NCBI GenBank assembly: GCA_035607415.1
Contig: DATNAQ010000027.1
Span: 186,001 to 250,000, forward strand
DNA: 64,000 bases
Direction: 5' to 3'
Source of the DNA: JAQBQH01 sp035607415
Lineage (GTDB): Bacteria > Myxococcota_A > Polyangia > Palsa-1104
Shown here: piece by piece, positions 8,274-16,883 of the stretch
How positions within the stretch are numbered: position 1 is the first letter of the stretch
Layout: each line of letters starts with the position of its first letter
Program-made: the position numbers and the translations under genes
Notes under the pieces: generated by a model
Told to the model about the DNA's origin: nothing
Seen by the model: the letters and a program-made list of their open reading frames with translations, nothing else
Database searches by the model: none

Positions 8274-9833
8274 CTAGTAATGCGCCGCGGCCACGCCGAG
8301 AGCGGCGGCGCCGATGGCGATGTTGCCGAGGATCAGCGCCATCGACGTCCACTCGGCGGCGGTGAAGCGCCGCTCGGGGACCGTGATGACGTCGCCGGGC
8401 TCGAGCGCCGACACCCTCTCGAGCGAGCGCGAATTACCGTTTTGCAGGACGCGCGTCGACTCGGTGTCGCCCGAGCGCGTCGGCCCGCCGGCGAGGTTCA
8501 GGTAGTCGCGCGGCTTCAAGTCGCCCGAGTACGCGTAATAGCCGGGCCGCTGCACCGCGCCGGCGACGAGGACCTGCTGCCGCCGCGACGGCACCACCAG
8601 CGTGTCGCCCGCCGCCACCGGCACATCGTCCTCCGCGCCCGTGCGCAGCGACGCGAGATCGACCGGCAGGTGGTGCGTCGCGCCCTTGTCGTCGCGCCGC
8701 GCGAGATAGGCGTTGCGCAGATCGGCCCACGGCTGCAGCCCGCCCGCTTGCGCCACCAGATCGCGCACGCCCTCGTGCTCCACGTACGGCAAGACCACCG
8801 AGATCTCGCGCGCGCCGCCGTCGGGCCGCGCCTCGTCGCCCGGCTCGGTCGCCTGGGTCACGCGCAAGAGCTCGACGCTGCCGCCGACGCCGCCCGCGTC
8901 CTTGCGCGGCCCGGTCACCGCCCCCTGCACGAGCACCGTCGGCCGCTGCTCCGCCATCTCGGGCACGTGGACCACGTCGCCGTCGTTGAGGTGCAGCGCG
9001 CTCGCCTGCGCCATCGACACCGAGCGCACCGCCACGTGATCGCCGTTGGCGCGGCTGGTCACGCGCAGCGGGCGCGCGCGCGATGCGCCGGTGGCGAAGC
9101 CGCCCGCCAGCTCGAGCAGCTCGCCGACGGTGCGCGCCGCCACCAGCTCGTACGCCCCCGGCCGCCGCACGCCGCCGGTGATCTCGACGGTGAGCGAGCG
9201 CGGCGGCACGTAGAGCGTGTCGCCGTCGAGCACCTGCGGATCCTGATCGAGCTGCCCGAACAGCGAGAAGCGCGTCAGATCCGCCGCGATCGGCTCGGAC
9301 ACCCCGCGCCGGCGGATCTCGACGCGGCGGAGCGATCCCGTCGCCAACACGCCGCCCGCCTTGGGCAACATCGCGCTGACGCGCGTCAGCGGGCTCGCCG
9401 CATACGTGCCGGGACGCACCACCGCGCCGGTCACGTGCACCAGGAACGTGCGCGGCCGCGTCAGCGTCAGCGACGACTCGAGCCCGGGATAGATCGATCG
9501 CAAGCGCGACTCCACGCTCGAGCGCAGCTGCGACAGCGTCTGCCCGCTCGTATCGAACACGCCGGCGCGCGGCACGAAGAGCCGCCCTTCCGCGGTCACC
9601 TCGATTTCCTGCTGCAGCTCGTGCAAGCCCCACAACACGATCCGCAGATGATCGCCGGGACCGACCACATAGCTCGTGGCCCGCACGCCGCCTTCGAGCG
9701 CCGTCGTATCGACCGGCGGCGGCGGCGCGTTCGCGTCGGTCTTGTCGCGATCGTCGGCGCCCGCCGCTTGCGTCACCGACGACGCGAACAGGCTCGCCGC
9801 CACCACCCACGCCATCGCCACCACCTTCCACAT
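8274..9833 (-). CDS. Wza-type outer-membrane polysaccharide export protein with SLBB domains
   Basis: A 519-residue secreted protein with an N-terminal signal peptide (to about residue 23), a polysaccharide biosynthesis/export (Poly_export) domain beginning YVVGPGDHLRIVLWG near residue 53, and several SLBB beta-grasp repeats. These are visible as recurring segments such as VHVTGAVVRPGTY, VEITGGVRRPGAY, VLVQGAVTGPR and VLVAGAVQRPGYY. It ends with a hydrophobic helix (about 495-517) that may insert in the outer membrane. The start at 9833 follows AGGAGG. It is larger than E. coli Wza because of the additional SLBB repeats, as is common in deltaproteobacterial exopolysaccharide loci. Confidence 0.9.
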   Translation of the reverse strand: MWKVVAMAWVVAASLFASSVTQAAGADDRDKTDANAPPPPVDTTALEGGVRATSYVVGPGDHLRIVLWGLHELQQEIEVTAEGRLFVPRAGVFDTSGQTLSQLRSSVESRLRSIYPGLESSLTLTRPRTFLVHVTGAVVRPGTYAASPLTRVSAMLPKAGGVLATGSLRRVEIRRRGVSEPIAADLTRFSLFGQLDQDPQVLDGDTLYVPPRSLTVEITGGVRRPGAYELVAARTVGELLELAGGFATGASRARPLRVTSRANGDHVAVRSVSMAQASALHLNDGDVVHVPEMAEQRPTVLVQGAVTGPRKDAGGVGGSVELLRVTQATEPGDEARPDGGAREISVVLPYVEHEGVRDLVAQAGGLQPWADLRNAYLARRDDKGATHHLPVDLASLRTGAEDDVPVAAGDTLVVPSRRQQVLVAGAVQRPGYYAYSGDLKPRDYLNLAGGPTRSGDTESTRVLQNGNSRSLERVSALEPGDVITVPERRFTAAEWTSMALILGNIAIGAAALGVAAAHY

Positions 9834-9998
9834 CGCCGCCTCCTCATCTGCGCTGCGAATCTTCGGCGCGAAATCGCCCATGGCAAGCGCTGCCCCTGCG
9901 TGATGACGCGCGATCGGAAATGCAATCGCGCCGACACCAAACAATCGTCTAGAAGGCGACGGCTGTCGTACCGAGGACTCACGCGCCGGAGGTGAGCG

Positions 9999-11825
9999 AT
10001 GCGATGGTGGCTCGTGAAGTCGGCGATCTGTCTCTTGGCGTTCTGGTCGGCTTTGGCACTCACGCTCGCTTGGACCGATACCCGTTCGCTCCATCCCTTC
10101 GTGCTCGGCTCGCTGTTCCTCGGCGTGCAGATCGCGACCACCGGCCTCCTCGGTAGCTTTCACGAGCTCTGGTCGCACACCAGCCTCGAGGATCTGGTGG
10201 CGCTCATCGCCGAATCCACGCTGTCGACGCTGACGCTGGCGGTGATCCTGCTGGCCGCGCCGTCGTTGGCCGCGCCGCAGATCGCCTTCATCGACGGCGG
10301 CCTCGCGCTCACCTTCTTGTGTGCGCTGCGCGTGGCGCCGCGCGTGTGGCGCGAGGTGGTGCGCCCGCGCTGGGCCGGCCGCTCGCGCGAGGTGCTGCTC
10401 GTGGGCCGGCCCGAGCTGGTCGACCTCGAGCTCCGGCGCATGAAGCGCCAGCCGGCGGGCAAGGATCGTGTCGCCGGGTTGGTGCTCGACGGGCCGCCGC
10501 TCGACGGCGCGCGCATGCATCGGCTGCGCGTGCTGGGGCGCCCCGAGCTCGAGCGCATGATGGCGGCGCAGCGCGTCCACGAGGTCACGGTGGTGCCGCC
10601 GACCTCGCCCGCGTTCGGCAGCGCGCTGCAGAAGCTGTGCAACCGCCATCGCGTGCCGTTCCGTCCCGCGGCGTCGCTGCTGGCGTTGAGCGAGCTCCTC
10701 GATCACGCCGAGCAGCTCCTCGATCGCGTGCCGTCGAAGGACGGCGATCCGCTGAGCCGCGACGCCGTCGCCGGCAAGACCGTGCTCGTCACCGGCGCCG
10801 GCGGCTCGATCGGCCGCGAGCTGTCGCTGCAGCTGCTCGCCTGCCGGCCCAAGAAGCTGATCCTCGTCAACCGCGGCGAGAACACGCTGTTCCACGCCGA
10901 GCGCCTGCTGGCGAGCGCCAACGACTGCGAGTGCCTGGTCGAAGGCCATGTGCTCGACGTGCGCTCGGAGGCCGCGGTGCAGCGGCTGTTCGCGCGCCAT
11001 CGCCCGCAGTTGGTGTTCCACGCCGCCGCGCACAAGCACGTGCCGCTCATGGAGCGCCATCCGGCGGAGGCCGTGCTCAACAACGTCGGCGGCGCGCGCG
11101 TGGTGGCGCAGGCCGCGCACGGCTACGGCGCCGAAGGCTTCGTCTTCATCTCCACCGACAAGGCGGTGCGCCCGACGAGCATCATGGGCGCCACCAAGCG
11201 CATCGGCGAGCTCTACGTGCGCGCGCTCGCCGCGCGCTCGACGACGCGCCTCGTCTCGGTGCGCTTCGGCAACGTGCTCGGCTCCAACGGCAGCGTCCTG
11301 CCCATCTTCATCGAGCAGGTGCAGCGCGGCGGGCCGGTCACGGTCACGCACCAGGAGATGACGCGCTACTTCATGTCGATCCCCGAGGCCTGCCGGCTCG
11401 TCTTGCGCGCCTCGGCGCGCGGCCGCGGCGGCGAGCTCTACGTGCTCGAGATGGGCTGCCCCATGCGCATCGTCGATCTCGCCGCGCGCGTCATCGAGCG
11501 CGCCGGATTGCGCCCGGGCGAAGACGTGCCCATCACCTTCTCCGGAGCGCGGCCCGGCGAGAAGCTGGCGGAGGAGCTGATGACCGATCGTGAGCGAGCT
11601 TCCGCGCGTGTGGCCGACGGGGTCTGGTCGGTCGACATCGAGGAGCTGTCGCTCGATCGGCTGGGCGCCGATCTCGACGAGCTCATCGAGCTGGCCGAGA
11701 CCGGCGACGACGTGGCGGTGCGCGCGCGGCTGGCGCAGCTTCTGCCCGAGTTCCGCGGCATCGAGACCGGCCGCGAAGACGTGACGCCCTACAGCGAGAA
11801 TTCGCCCGCCCTCGTGGCGATGTGA
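9999..11825 (+). CDS. FlaA1/CapD-like nucleotide-sugar 4,6-dehydratase or epimerase, membrane-bound
   Basis: This 608-residue protein has four N-terminal membrane helices (residues about 1-110), a CoA-binding-like domain, and an extended short-chain dehydrogenase domain with the NAD(P) motif VTGAGGSIGREL near residue 263. The catalytic block STDKAVRPTSIMGATKR near residue 384 has Met in place of the usual Tyr, which is characteristic of the WbpM/PglF/FlaA1 dehydratases. These enzymes convert UDP-GlcNAc to 4-keto-6-deoxy sugars for surface glycans. The start at 9999 follows GGAGGTG. It begins a plus-strand operon with an acyl carrier protein and hydrolase and is divergent from the export genes, so 9834-9998 holds the two promoters. 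Confidence 0.88.
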   Translation: MRWWLVKSAICLLAFWSALALTLAWTDTRSLHPFVLGSLFLGVQIATTGLLGSFHELWSHTSLEDLVALIAESTLSTLTLAVILLAAPSLAAPQIAFIDGGLALTFLCALRVAPRVWREVVRPRWAGRSREVLLVGRPELVDLELRRMKRQPAGKDRVAGLVLDGPPLDGARMHRLRVLGRPELERMMAAQRVHEVTVVPPTSPAFGSALQKLCNRHRVPFRPAASLLALSELLDHAEQLLDRVPSKDGDPLSRDAVAGKTVLVTGAGGSIGRELSLQLLACRPKKLILVNRGENTLFHAERLLASANDCECLVEGHVLDVRSEAAVQRLFARHRPQLVFHAAAHKHVPLMERHPAEAVLNNVGGARVVAQAAHGYGAEGFVFISTDKAVRPTSIMGATKRIGELYVRALAARSTTRLVSVRFGNVLGSNGSVLPIFIEQVQRGGPVTVTHQEMTRYFMSIPEACRLVLRASARGRGGELYVLEMGCPMRIVDLAARVIERAGLRPGEDVPITFSGARPGEKLAEELMTDRERASARVADGVWSVDIEELSLDRLGADLDELIELAETGDDVAVRARLAQLLPEFRGIETGREDVTPYSENSPALVAM

Positions 11826-11833
11826 GGATGACG

Positions 11834-12115
11834 ATGCAGAGAAGCTACGACAGAGTGTGTGCGCTGGTGCTGCAGTACGCGCAGACGACCCCGGATCTAC
11901 CGATGTCGCCGTCGCTGTCGCTGAGGCGCGATCTATCGATCGATTCTCTGTCGCTGGTCTCGTTGACCTTGCGTATCGGCGATGAAGTCGGCGTCGACTT
12001 GATCGAAGCCGGCGTCGATCTGGGAAGACTCGACACCGTAGGCGACCTCGTCGCCCTGTTCCAAACGCTGCAAACAGGAGGACACCATGGAGAGCCGACC
12101 GCTGCCCGAGGATGA
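11834..12115 (+). CDS. Acyl carrier protein
   Basis: A 93-residue helical protein whose DSLSLV segment matches the phosphopantetheine attachment site of acyl carrier proteins, with Ser38 as the modified residue. Length and spacing to the following acidic helix (IGDEVGVDL) are normal for the family. GTG 11822 and ATG 11828 are alternative starts in the same frame; the ATG at 11834 is chosen because it sits 6 bp after GTGAGG. It follows the dehydratase gene with no real gap. The neighbours, a hydrolase and an alcohol dehydrogenase, suggest that it carries an acyl group or amino acid destined for a glycan or peptide. Confidence 0.85.
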   Translation: MQRSYDRVCALVLQYAQTTPDLPMSPSLSLRRDLSIDSLSLVSLTLRIGDEVGVDLIEAGVDLGRLDTVGDLVALFQTLQTGGHHGEPTAARG

Positions 12116-12239
12116 GAAACTTCCGCTGGCCCACGACGCGGACACGACGCCCGAAGAGGAGACTCCCGACGGCGAGTTCCGTCTGGTCGTGCGCAAGCTG
12201 GAGCTACCGGTTCGCCCGCGCGGCGTCCTGGCCGACTGA
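12087..12239 (+). CDS. Small 50-residue peptide of unknown function
   Basis: This small gene has an excellent AGGAGG at 12077-12082 and an ATG at 12087, overlapping the 3' end of the acyl carrier gene by 29 bp. The product starts MESRPLPEDEKLPLAHDADT, is acidic for about 30 residues, then turns basic and hydrophobic (FRLVVRKLELPVRPRGVLAD) to the C-terminus. There is no signal peptide, membrane segment or Cys. The acidic leader/basic tail layout is compatible with a modified-peptide precursor, and proteins with PqqD/RRE-like domains are encoded 7 kb away, but a structural accessory role in the polysaccharide pathway is equally possible. The reading frame is supported by its ribosome site and operon position. 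Confidence 0.65.
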   Translation: MESRPLPEDEKLPLAHDADTTPEEETPDGEFRLVVRKLELPVRPRGVLAD

Positions 12240-12248
12240 ACCGTCGCC

Positions 12249-13973
12249 ATGAGCCCGCTCGCCCGCCTGTGCCTGCCGATCGTGTTCGGCAGCGCCGATG
12301 ACCCGCTCTTCGGCTGGTTCCATGCGCCGCGCGCGCCTGCGCGACGTGCCGGCGTGGTCATCTGTAATCCCATCGGTGACGACTACGTGCGTGCCCATCG
12401 CGCGTTACGTCATCTCGCCGAGCGGCTGCAGCGCGCCGGCTTCGCCGTCTTGCGCTTCGACTTCGGCGGCACCGGCGACTCGGCGGGCGACGAGCGGGGC
12501 CCCAATCGCGTGCGCACCTGGGTCGGCGACGTCGGCCGCGCCATCGACGAGTTGCGCGCGCGCTCCGGCGTGGAGGAAGTGTGCGTGGCCGGGCTGCGCC
12601 TCGGTGCCACGCTCGCGGCCGTGGCCGCCGCCGAGCGCGGCGACGTCGCGGCCGTGGTCTTGTGGAGCGCGTATCTCGACGGGCGCTCGTACGTCGACGA
12701 GACCACGCGCCTCCACAAGATGCACAAGATGCTCGAGCCGCGCAGCTTCGCCGCCGAGCCGCCCGATTGGGAGCCGGGCGGCGACGAGGCGCTCGGCTTT
12801 CTGCTCACGCCGGCGACGGTGGCGGCGCTCGCGGGCATCGACCTGCGCGAGCTGCCGCGGCCGGCGCCCCGCGCGATCGTGATTGCGGCGGGGGGATCTG
12901 CGCCCCAGGCGTCGCTCGCCGAGCGGCTGAGCCTGCTCGGCGTCGAGACCACCTACGAGCGCGTCCCCGCCGATCGCTTCCTCATCATGGTGCCACACGA
13001 GGCGTCGCTGCCGACGGGCGCGATCGACGCCATCGTCGGCTGGATCGCCGAGAAGTGGCCGCTGCGCGTGTCGCGCCCGCTGCGTAAGCCCGCGCCGCCG
13101 CTGCCGCGCGCGTCGAACGAGGCGCCGCTGTCGTTCGGCGACGGCGGGCGGCTCTTCGGCATCCTCACGCGTCCGCCGGCCGAGGCGCGCGCCGCCGAGC
13201 GTCCGGCGGCCGAGCGTCCGGCGATCGTGCTCTTGTCGGCGGGCACGGTGCATCGCATCGGGCCGCATCGCCTCTACGTGACGCTGGCGCGGCGCTGGTC
13301 GCGGCTCGGCTTCGCGGTGTTGCGCATGGATCTGTCGGGCATCGGCGACAGCGTCGCCGCCGGCGGCGCGACCGAGAACCTCTGTTATCCCGACTGCGCC
13401 GTGGCCGACGTGCAGGCGGCCATGTCGATGCTCGAGCGCGCGGGCGTGGCGCGCCGCTTCATCCTCGGCGGGCTGTGCTCGGGCGGCGATCTGACCTTCC
13501 AGGCGGCGCTGCGCGACGCGCGCGTCGTCGGCGCGCTCATCATGAACCCGCGCACCTTCTGCGTGAACGACCTGGCGCTCGTCGAGACCGAGAAGCGCGC
13601 GCGCGATCACCTGGCGGCGCTGCGCGAGCGCCACCATCTACGCCAGCTCCTGCGCGGCGAGACGCTCGGCGCGCTCGTCACCAACGTGCGGCGCGTCCTG
13701 CGCGGGCGCTCGGCCGGAATGATCGACGACGTGCCGGCGCGCCTGCGCGAGCTCGCCGAGCGCGGCGTCGACACCTTCCTCGTCAAGAGCGAGCACGATC
13801 CCGGCGTCGAGTTCGTCGACCGCCACTTCGGCCGCCAGATGCGCGCGCTCGACGGGCTGCCGCGCTTCCGGCGCGCCGATCTGGCGGGGACCGATCACAC
13901 CTTCACCTCGCTGTTCGCACAGGAGCTGGTAGCGGCGGCGCTGTCGGATCATCTGGCCCATAGCTGGAGATAG
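12249..13973 (+). CDS. Tandem double alpha/beta-hydrolase with atypical nucleophile elbows
   Basis: A 574-residue cytoplasmic protein made of two alpha/beta-hydrolase domains (about 10-280 and 300-570). Both show the strand order and a GTGDSAG or GIGDSVA loop of this fold. In domain 1 the nucleophile elbow reads GLRLG, with Arg where Ser is expected, so it is probably inactive. In domain 2 it reads GLCSG, giving a Cys nucleophile, and a late Asp (HDPGVEF) and His (TDHTF) could complete the triad. Separate hydrolases of this kind accompany acyl carrier proteins in exosortase-associated exopolysaccharide loci; here they appear fused. A thioesterase or acyltransferase role on the carrier protein is inferred. 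Confidence 0.8.
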   Translation: MSPLARLCLPIVFGSADDPLFGWFHAPRAPARRAGVVICNPIGDDYVRAHRALRHLAERLQRAGFAVLRFDFGGTGDSAGDERGPNRVRTWVGDVGRAIDELRARSGVEEVCVAGLRLGATLAAVAAAERGDVAAVVLWSAYLDGRSYVDETTRLHKMHKMLEPRSFAAEPPDWEPGGDEALGFLLTPATVAALAGIDLRELPRPAPRAIVIAAGGSAPQASLAERLSLLGVETTYERVPADRFLIMVPHEASLPTGAIDAIVGWIAEKWPLRVSRPLRKPAPPLPRASNEAPLSFGDGGRLFGILTRPPAEARAAERPAAERPAIVLLSAGTVHRIGPHRLYVTLARRWSRLGFAVLRMDLSGIGDSVAAGGATENLCYPDCAVADVQAAMSMLERAGVARRFILGGLCSGGDLTFQAALRDARVVGALIMNPRTFCVNDLALVETEKRARDHLAALRERHHLRQLLRGETLGALVTNVRRVLRGRSAGMIDDVPARLRELAERGVDTFLVKSEHDPGVEFVDRHFGRQMRALDGLPRFRRADLAGTDHTFTSLFAQELVAAALSDHLAHSWR

Positions 13974-13981
13974 GAGCGGTG

Positions 13982-14995
13982 ATGAACCCGCTGCGTGTCC
14001 ACGCGTACGCCGCGCTCGCCCCGCGCACCACGCTGGTGCCCTTCGCCTACGAGGCGTCGCCGCTCGGCGACGGGCAGGTCGAGCTCGAGATCACGCACTG
14101 CGGGCTGTGCCACTCCGACGTGCACCTCATCGACGACGCGTGGAAGCGCAGCGTCTACCCGCTCGTGCCCGGCCACGAGATCATCGGGCGCGTCACCGCC
14201 CTCGGGCGCGACGTCACGTCGTTCGCCGTCGGCGAGCGCGCCGGCGTCGGCTGGCAACGCGGCGCGTGCTTCAAGTGCGAGGCCTGCGTGGCCGGGCACG
14301 AGAACCTGTGCGCGCAGCAGGAGGCGACCTGCGTCGGGCATCACGGCGGCGTCGCCGATCGCGTGCGCACCGACGCCAGCTTCGCCTTCGCCATCCCCGA
14401 GGCGATCGGCTCGGCGGAGGCGGCGCCGCTCTTGTGCGGCGGCGTGACCGTGTTCTCGCCGCTCCTCCGCTGGGGCGCCGGCGTCGGGCGCACCGTCGGC
14501 GTCATCGGCGTGGGCGGGCTCGGCCACCTGGCGGTTCGCTTCGCCGCCGCGCTCGGCTGCGAGGTCGTGGCCTTCTCGTCGTCGCCGGACAAGGACGTGG
14601 CCATCCGCGCGATGGGTGCGCACGAGGTGGTGCGCTCGACCGATCCGCGCGAGCTGCGGCTGCAGGCGGGGCGGCTCGATCTGCTGGTGGCCACGGCGCC
14701 GGCGCAGCTCGACTGGATCGCCTACGTCCAGGCGCTGCGCCCGGGCGGCGTGCTGTGCCTCGTCGGCGCGGCGCCCGATCTGCTGCGCGTGCCCGCCGCG
14801 CTGCTCCTGACCGGACAAAAGGTCATCTGCGGCTCCGACATCGGCGACCGCGCCACCATGCGCGCGATGCTCGCCTTCGCCGCGCGCCACGGCGTCGCGC
14901 CGACGATCGAGACGCGCCCGATGCACGAGGTCAACCTCGGCGTCGAGCAGGTCCGCGCCAACAAAGCCCGCTACCGCATCGTCCTGCAGGCGTAG
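13982..14995 (+). CDS. Zinc-dependent alcohol dehydrogenase (MDR family)
   Basis: A 337-residue medium-chain dehydrogenase/reductase. It carries the catalytic zinc ligands CGLCHSDVHL and GHEIIG, the four-Cys structural zinc site CFKCEACVAGHENLC, and the dinucleotide-binding loop GVGGLGHLAVR. This pattern is that of NADP-dependent cinnamyl/aldehyde-type alcohol dehydrogenases. The ATG at 13982 is placed 5 bp after AGGAG; GTG 13979 is an alternative. It follows the double hydrolase by 8 bp, so it probably acts in the same pathway, for example reducing or oxidising an acyl-derived aldehyde, but the substrate is unknown. Confidence 0.88.
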   Translation: MNPLRVHAYAALAPRTTLVPFAYEASPLGDGQVELEITHCGLCHSDVHLIDDAWKRSVYPLVPGHEIIGRVTALGRDVTSFAVGERAGVGWQRGACFKCEACVAGHENLCAQQEATCVGHHGGVADRVRTDASFAFAIPEAIGSAEAAPLLCGGVTVFSPLLRWGAGVGRTVGVIGVGGLGHLAVRFAAALGCEVVAFSSSPDKDVAIRAMGAHEVVRSTDPRELRLQAGRLDLLVATAPAQLDWIAYVQALRPGGVLCLVGAAPDLLRVPAALLLTGQKVICGSDIGDRATMRAMLAFAARHGVAPTIETRPMHEVNLGVEQVRANKARYRIVLQA

Positions 14996-15158
14996 CCGAG
15001 CACGCAGATCGCGGACGGCCGTGCGCGCCGGGCTGTCACCTCGGCGATACGCCATCGTCCGTGTGCAGACGCGGGAACTGGAGGCATCAGCGCCGCGACG
15101 GCAACTCGCGGATCGCGCGGCCGCTTTCGCTGGTCTCGTTCTTGCTCTACGCGGCGCC

Positions 15159-16883
15159 GTGCGCCTCCATCGCCTGCTCTTCGTCGCCGCCACGCTCGCC
15201 GCCGCCTGCGGCTGCTCGTACAAACCGTCGCCCGCATCGGGCGGCAACGGCGACGCCGTCGCGCCCGATCTCGCGATCGCCGCGCCCGACGACGGCGGCA
15301 TCGTCGCGCCCGGACCGAGCGACGGCGGCGATTCCGACGATCTCCCGAGCGGCGAGCCCATCACCACCGCGCCGACGCTGCTCCTCCCCGGCACCGCGCT
15401 CTACCCGCGCGCCATCCGCCTCGCCGTCGGCGCGCGCGCCGGTGCCGTCCTCGCCTCGGTGGTGACGCCGCTGCCGAGCGGGCGCATGGGCGGCACCATC
15501 CTGCGCAGCGACGACGACGGCCTGTCGTTCACCGAGGTGGGCCACATCGACGATCCGGTCACGAGCACCGGCCTGTGCTGCGCGACGCTGTTCGAGCTGC
15601 CGCGCGCCGTCGGTGGCCTGGCCGCGGGCACGCTCTTGTGGGCCGCGTCCGTCGGTGGCGACACGCAAGGGCAGCCGATGTCGATCCCGGTCTGGTCGAG
15701 CGCCGACGCCGGCACCACCTGGACGCGCCTCGGCACCGTCGTCACCGCCGGCAAGCCGCGCTCGTCGGGCGGCCTGTGGGAGCCCGAATTCTCCGTGCTC
15801 GCCGACGGCACGCTCGTCTGCCACTACTCCGACGAGACCGATCCCGCGCACAGCCAGAAGCTCGTCGAGGTCCGCTCCAGCGACGGCGTCACCTTCGGCG
15901 GCGCCACCAACACCGTCGCCCTCGCCGCCGCCGGCGCGCGCCCCGGCATGGCGAACGTGCGCCGCCTGCCGAGCGGCACCTACTACATGAGCTACGAAAT
16001 CTGCGGCGTCGCCGGCGACAACTGCACCGCGCACCTGCGCACCTCCGCCGACGGCTGGAGCTGGGGCGACGCCGCCGACGCCGGCCAGCGCCCCGCCACC
16101 GTCGACGGCCTGCACTTGGCGCACGCGCCGACGCTGGTGTGGAACGGCACGCCCGGCGCCAACGGCCGCTTCTACCTCGTCGGCCAGATGGTCTACGACG
16201 GCGCCGGCAACGTCGCGCCCGACAACGGCGCCGTCCTCTTCGCCAACAGCGAAGGCGGCGGGCGCAACTGGTTCGAGGTGCCCGCGCCGGTGCCGATTGG
16301 CGCGCCCTACGACAACTTCTGCCCCAACTACAGCTCGTCGATCCTGCCGCTCGACGGCGGCCAGATCGGCCTCGAGCTCGCCACGCAGTGGGACGGCAAC
16401 GTGTGCCGCGCCTGGTTCGCGCGCGGGCACCTCCTCGGCTCGGGCGACGCCGACGGCGTCGCGAGCGGCGGCAAGTACCGTCTGGTCAACGTCATGAGCG
16501 GGCTGTGCCTCGACGTCTCGGGCGGCGCCGCCACCGCCGGCACGAAGATCGAGCAGTGGACGTGCAACGGCCTGACCCCGCAGAACTGGACATTCACCGT
16601 CGCCAGCGACGGCAGCTACGCGCTGCGCGCCGAGAACAGCGGGTTGTGCTTGGCCGTGACCGCCGGCGCCACCGCCGCCGGCGCCGGCATCGAGCAGCAG
16701 CCGTGCGACGGCAGCGCCCCGCAGCGCTGGACGCCGCGCAACGTCGGCCGCGGCTACTTCGTCCTCGGCCACGCCGGGCTCTGCCTCGACGACAGCGGCG
16801 GCTCGACGACGGCGGGCACGGCGATGCAGCTGTGGAGCTGCAACGATCTGTCGCCGCAGATCTGGCACCTCGAGCAGAGTTAG
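15159..16883 (+). CDS. Secreted sialidase-like (BNR) protein with C-terminal ricin-B lectin domain
   Basis: A 574-residue exported protein beginning at GTG 15159, chosen because it places a signal peptide (LHRLLFVAATLAAACGC) at the N-terminus; Cys residues near 19-21 suggest a lipoprotein. An Asp/Pro-rich linker follows, then a six-bladed propeller with BNR-like Asp boxes such as SDDDGLSF, SSADAGTTW and SEGGGRNW (residues about 80-430). The C-terminal 130 residues form a ricin-type beta-trefoil with the repeated IEQWTCNG, IEQQPCDG and MQLWSCND motifs. The likely role is binding or hydrolysing glycans at the cell surface. The gene overlaps the convergent ligase gene by 4 bp. Confidence 0.8.
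   Translation: MRLHRLLFVAATLAAACGCSYKPSPASGGNGDAVAPDLAIAAPDDGGIVAPGPSDGGDSDDLPSGEPITTAPTLLLPGTALYPRAIRLAVGARAGAVLASVVTPLPSGRMGGTILRSDDDGLSFTEVGHIDDPVTSTGLCCATLFELPRAVGGLAAGTLLWAASVGGDTQGQPMSIPVWSSADAGTTWTRLGTVVTAGKPRSSGGLWEPEFSVLADGTLVCHYSDETDPAHSQKLVEVRSSDGVTFGGATNTVALAAAGARPGMANVRRLPSGTYYMSYEICGVAGDNCTAHLRTSADGWSWGDAADAGQRPATVDGLHLAHAPTLVWNGTPGANGRFYLVGQMVYDGAGNVAPDNGAVLFANSEGGGRNWFEVPAPVPIGAPYDNFCPNYSSSILPLDGGQIGLELATQWDGNVCRAWFARGHLLGSGDADGVASGGKYRLVNVMSGLCLDVSGGAATAGTKIEQWTCNGLTPQNWTFTVASDGSYALRAENSGLCLAVTAGATAAGAGIEQQPCDGSAPQRWTPRNVGRGYFVLGHAGLCLDDSGGSTTAGTAMQLWSCNDLSPQIWHLEQS

Noticed and set aside
8280..9995. 571-codon plus-strand frame over the Wza-type gene
   Set aside because: Arg/His-rich antisense of an obvious export gene with SLBB repeats; no ribosome site.
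9834..9998. Sigma-54 promoter between the divergent export and dehydratase genes
   Set aside because: A TGGC...GC pattern exists near 9890 but the GG-GC spacing is 8 instead of 10.
9840..12134. Upstream extension of the Wza-type frame on the minus strand
   Set aside because: The open frame continues across the FlaA1-like gene only because stops are rare at this GC; the signal peptide and AGGAGG fix the start at 9833.
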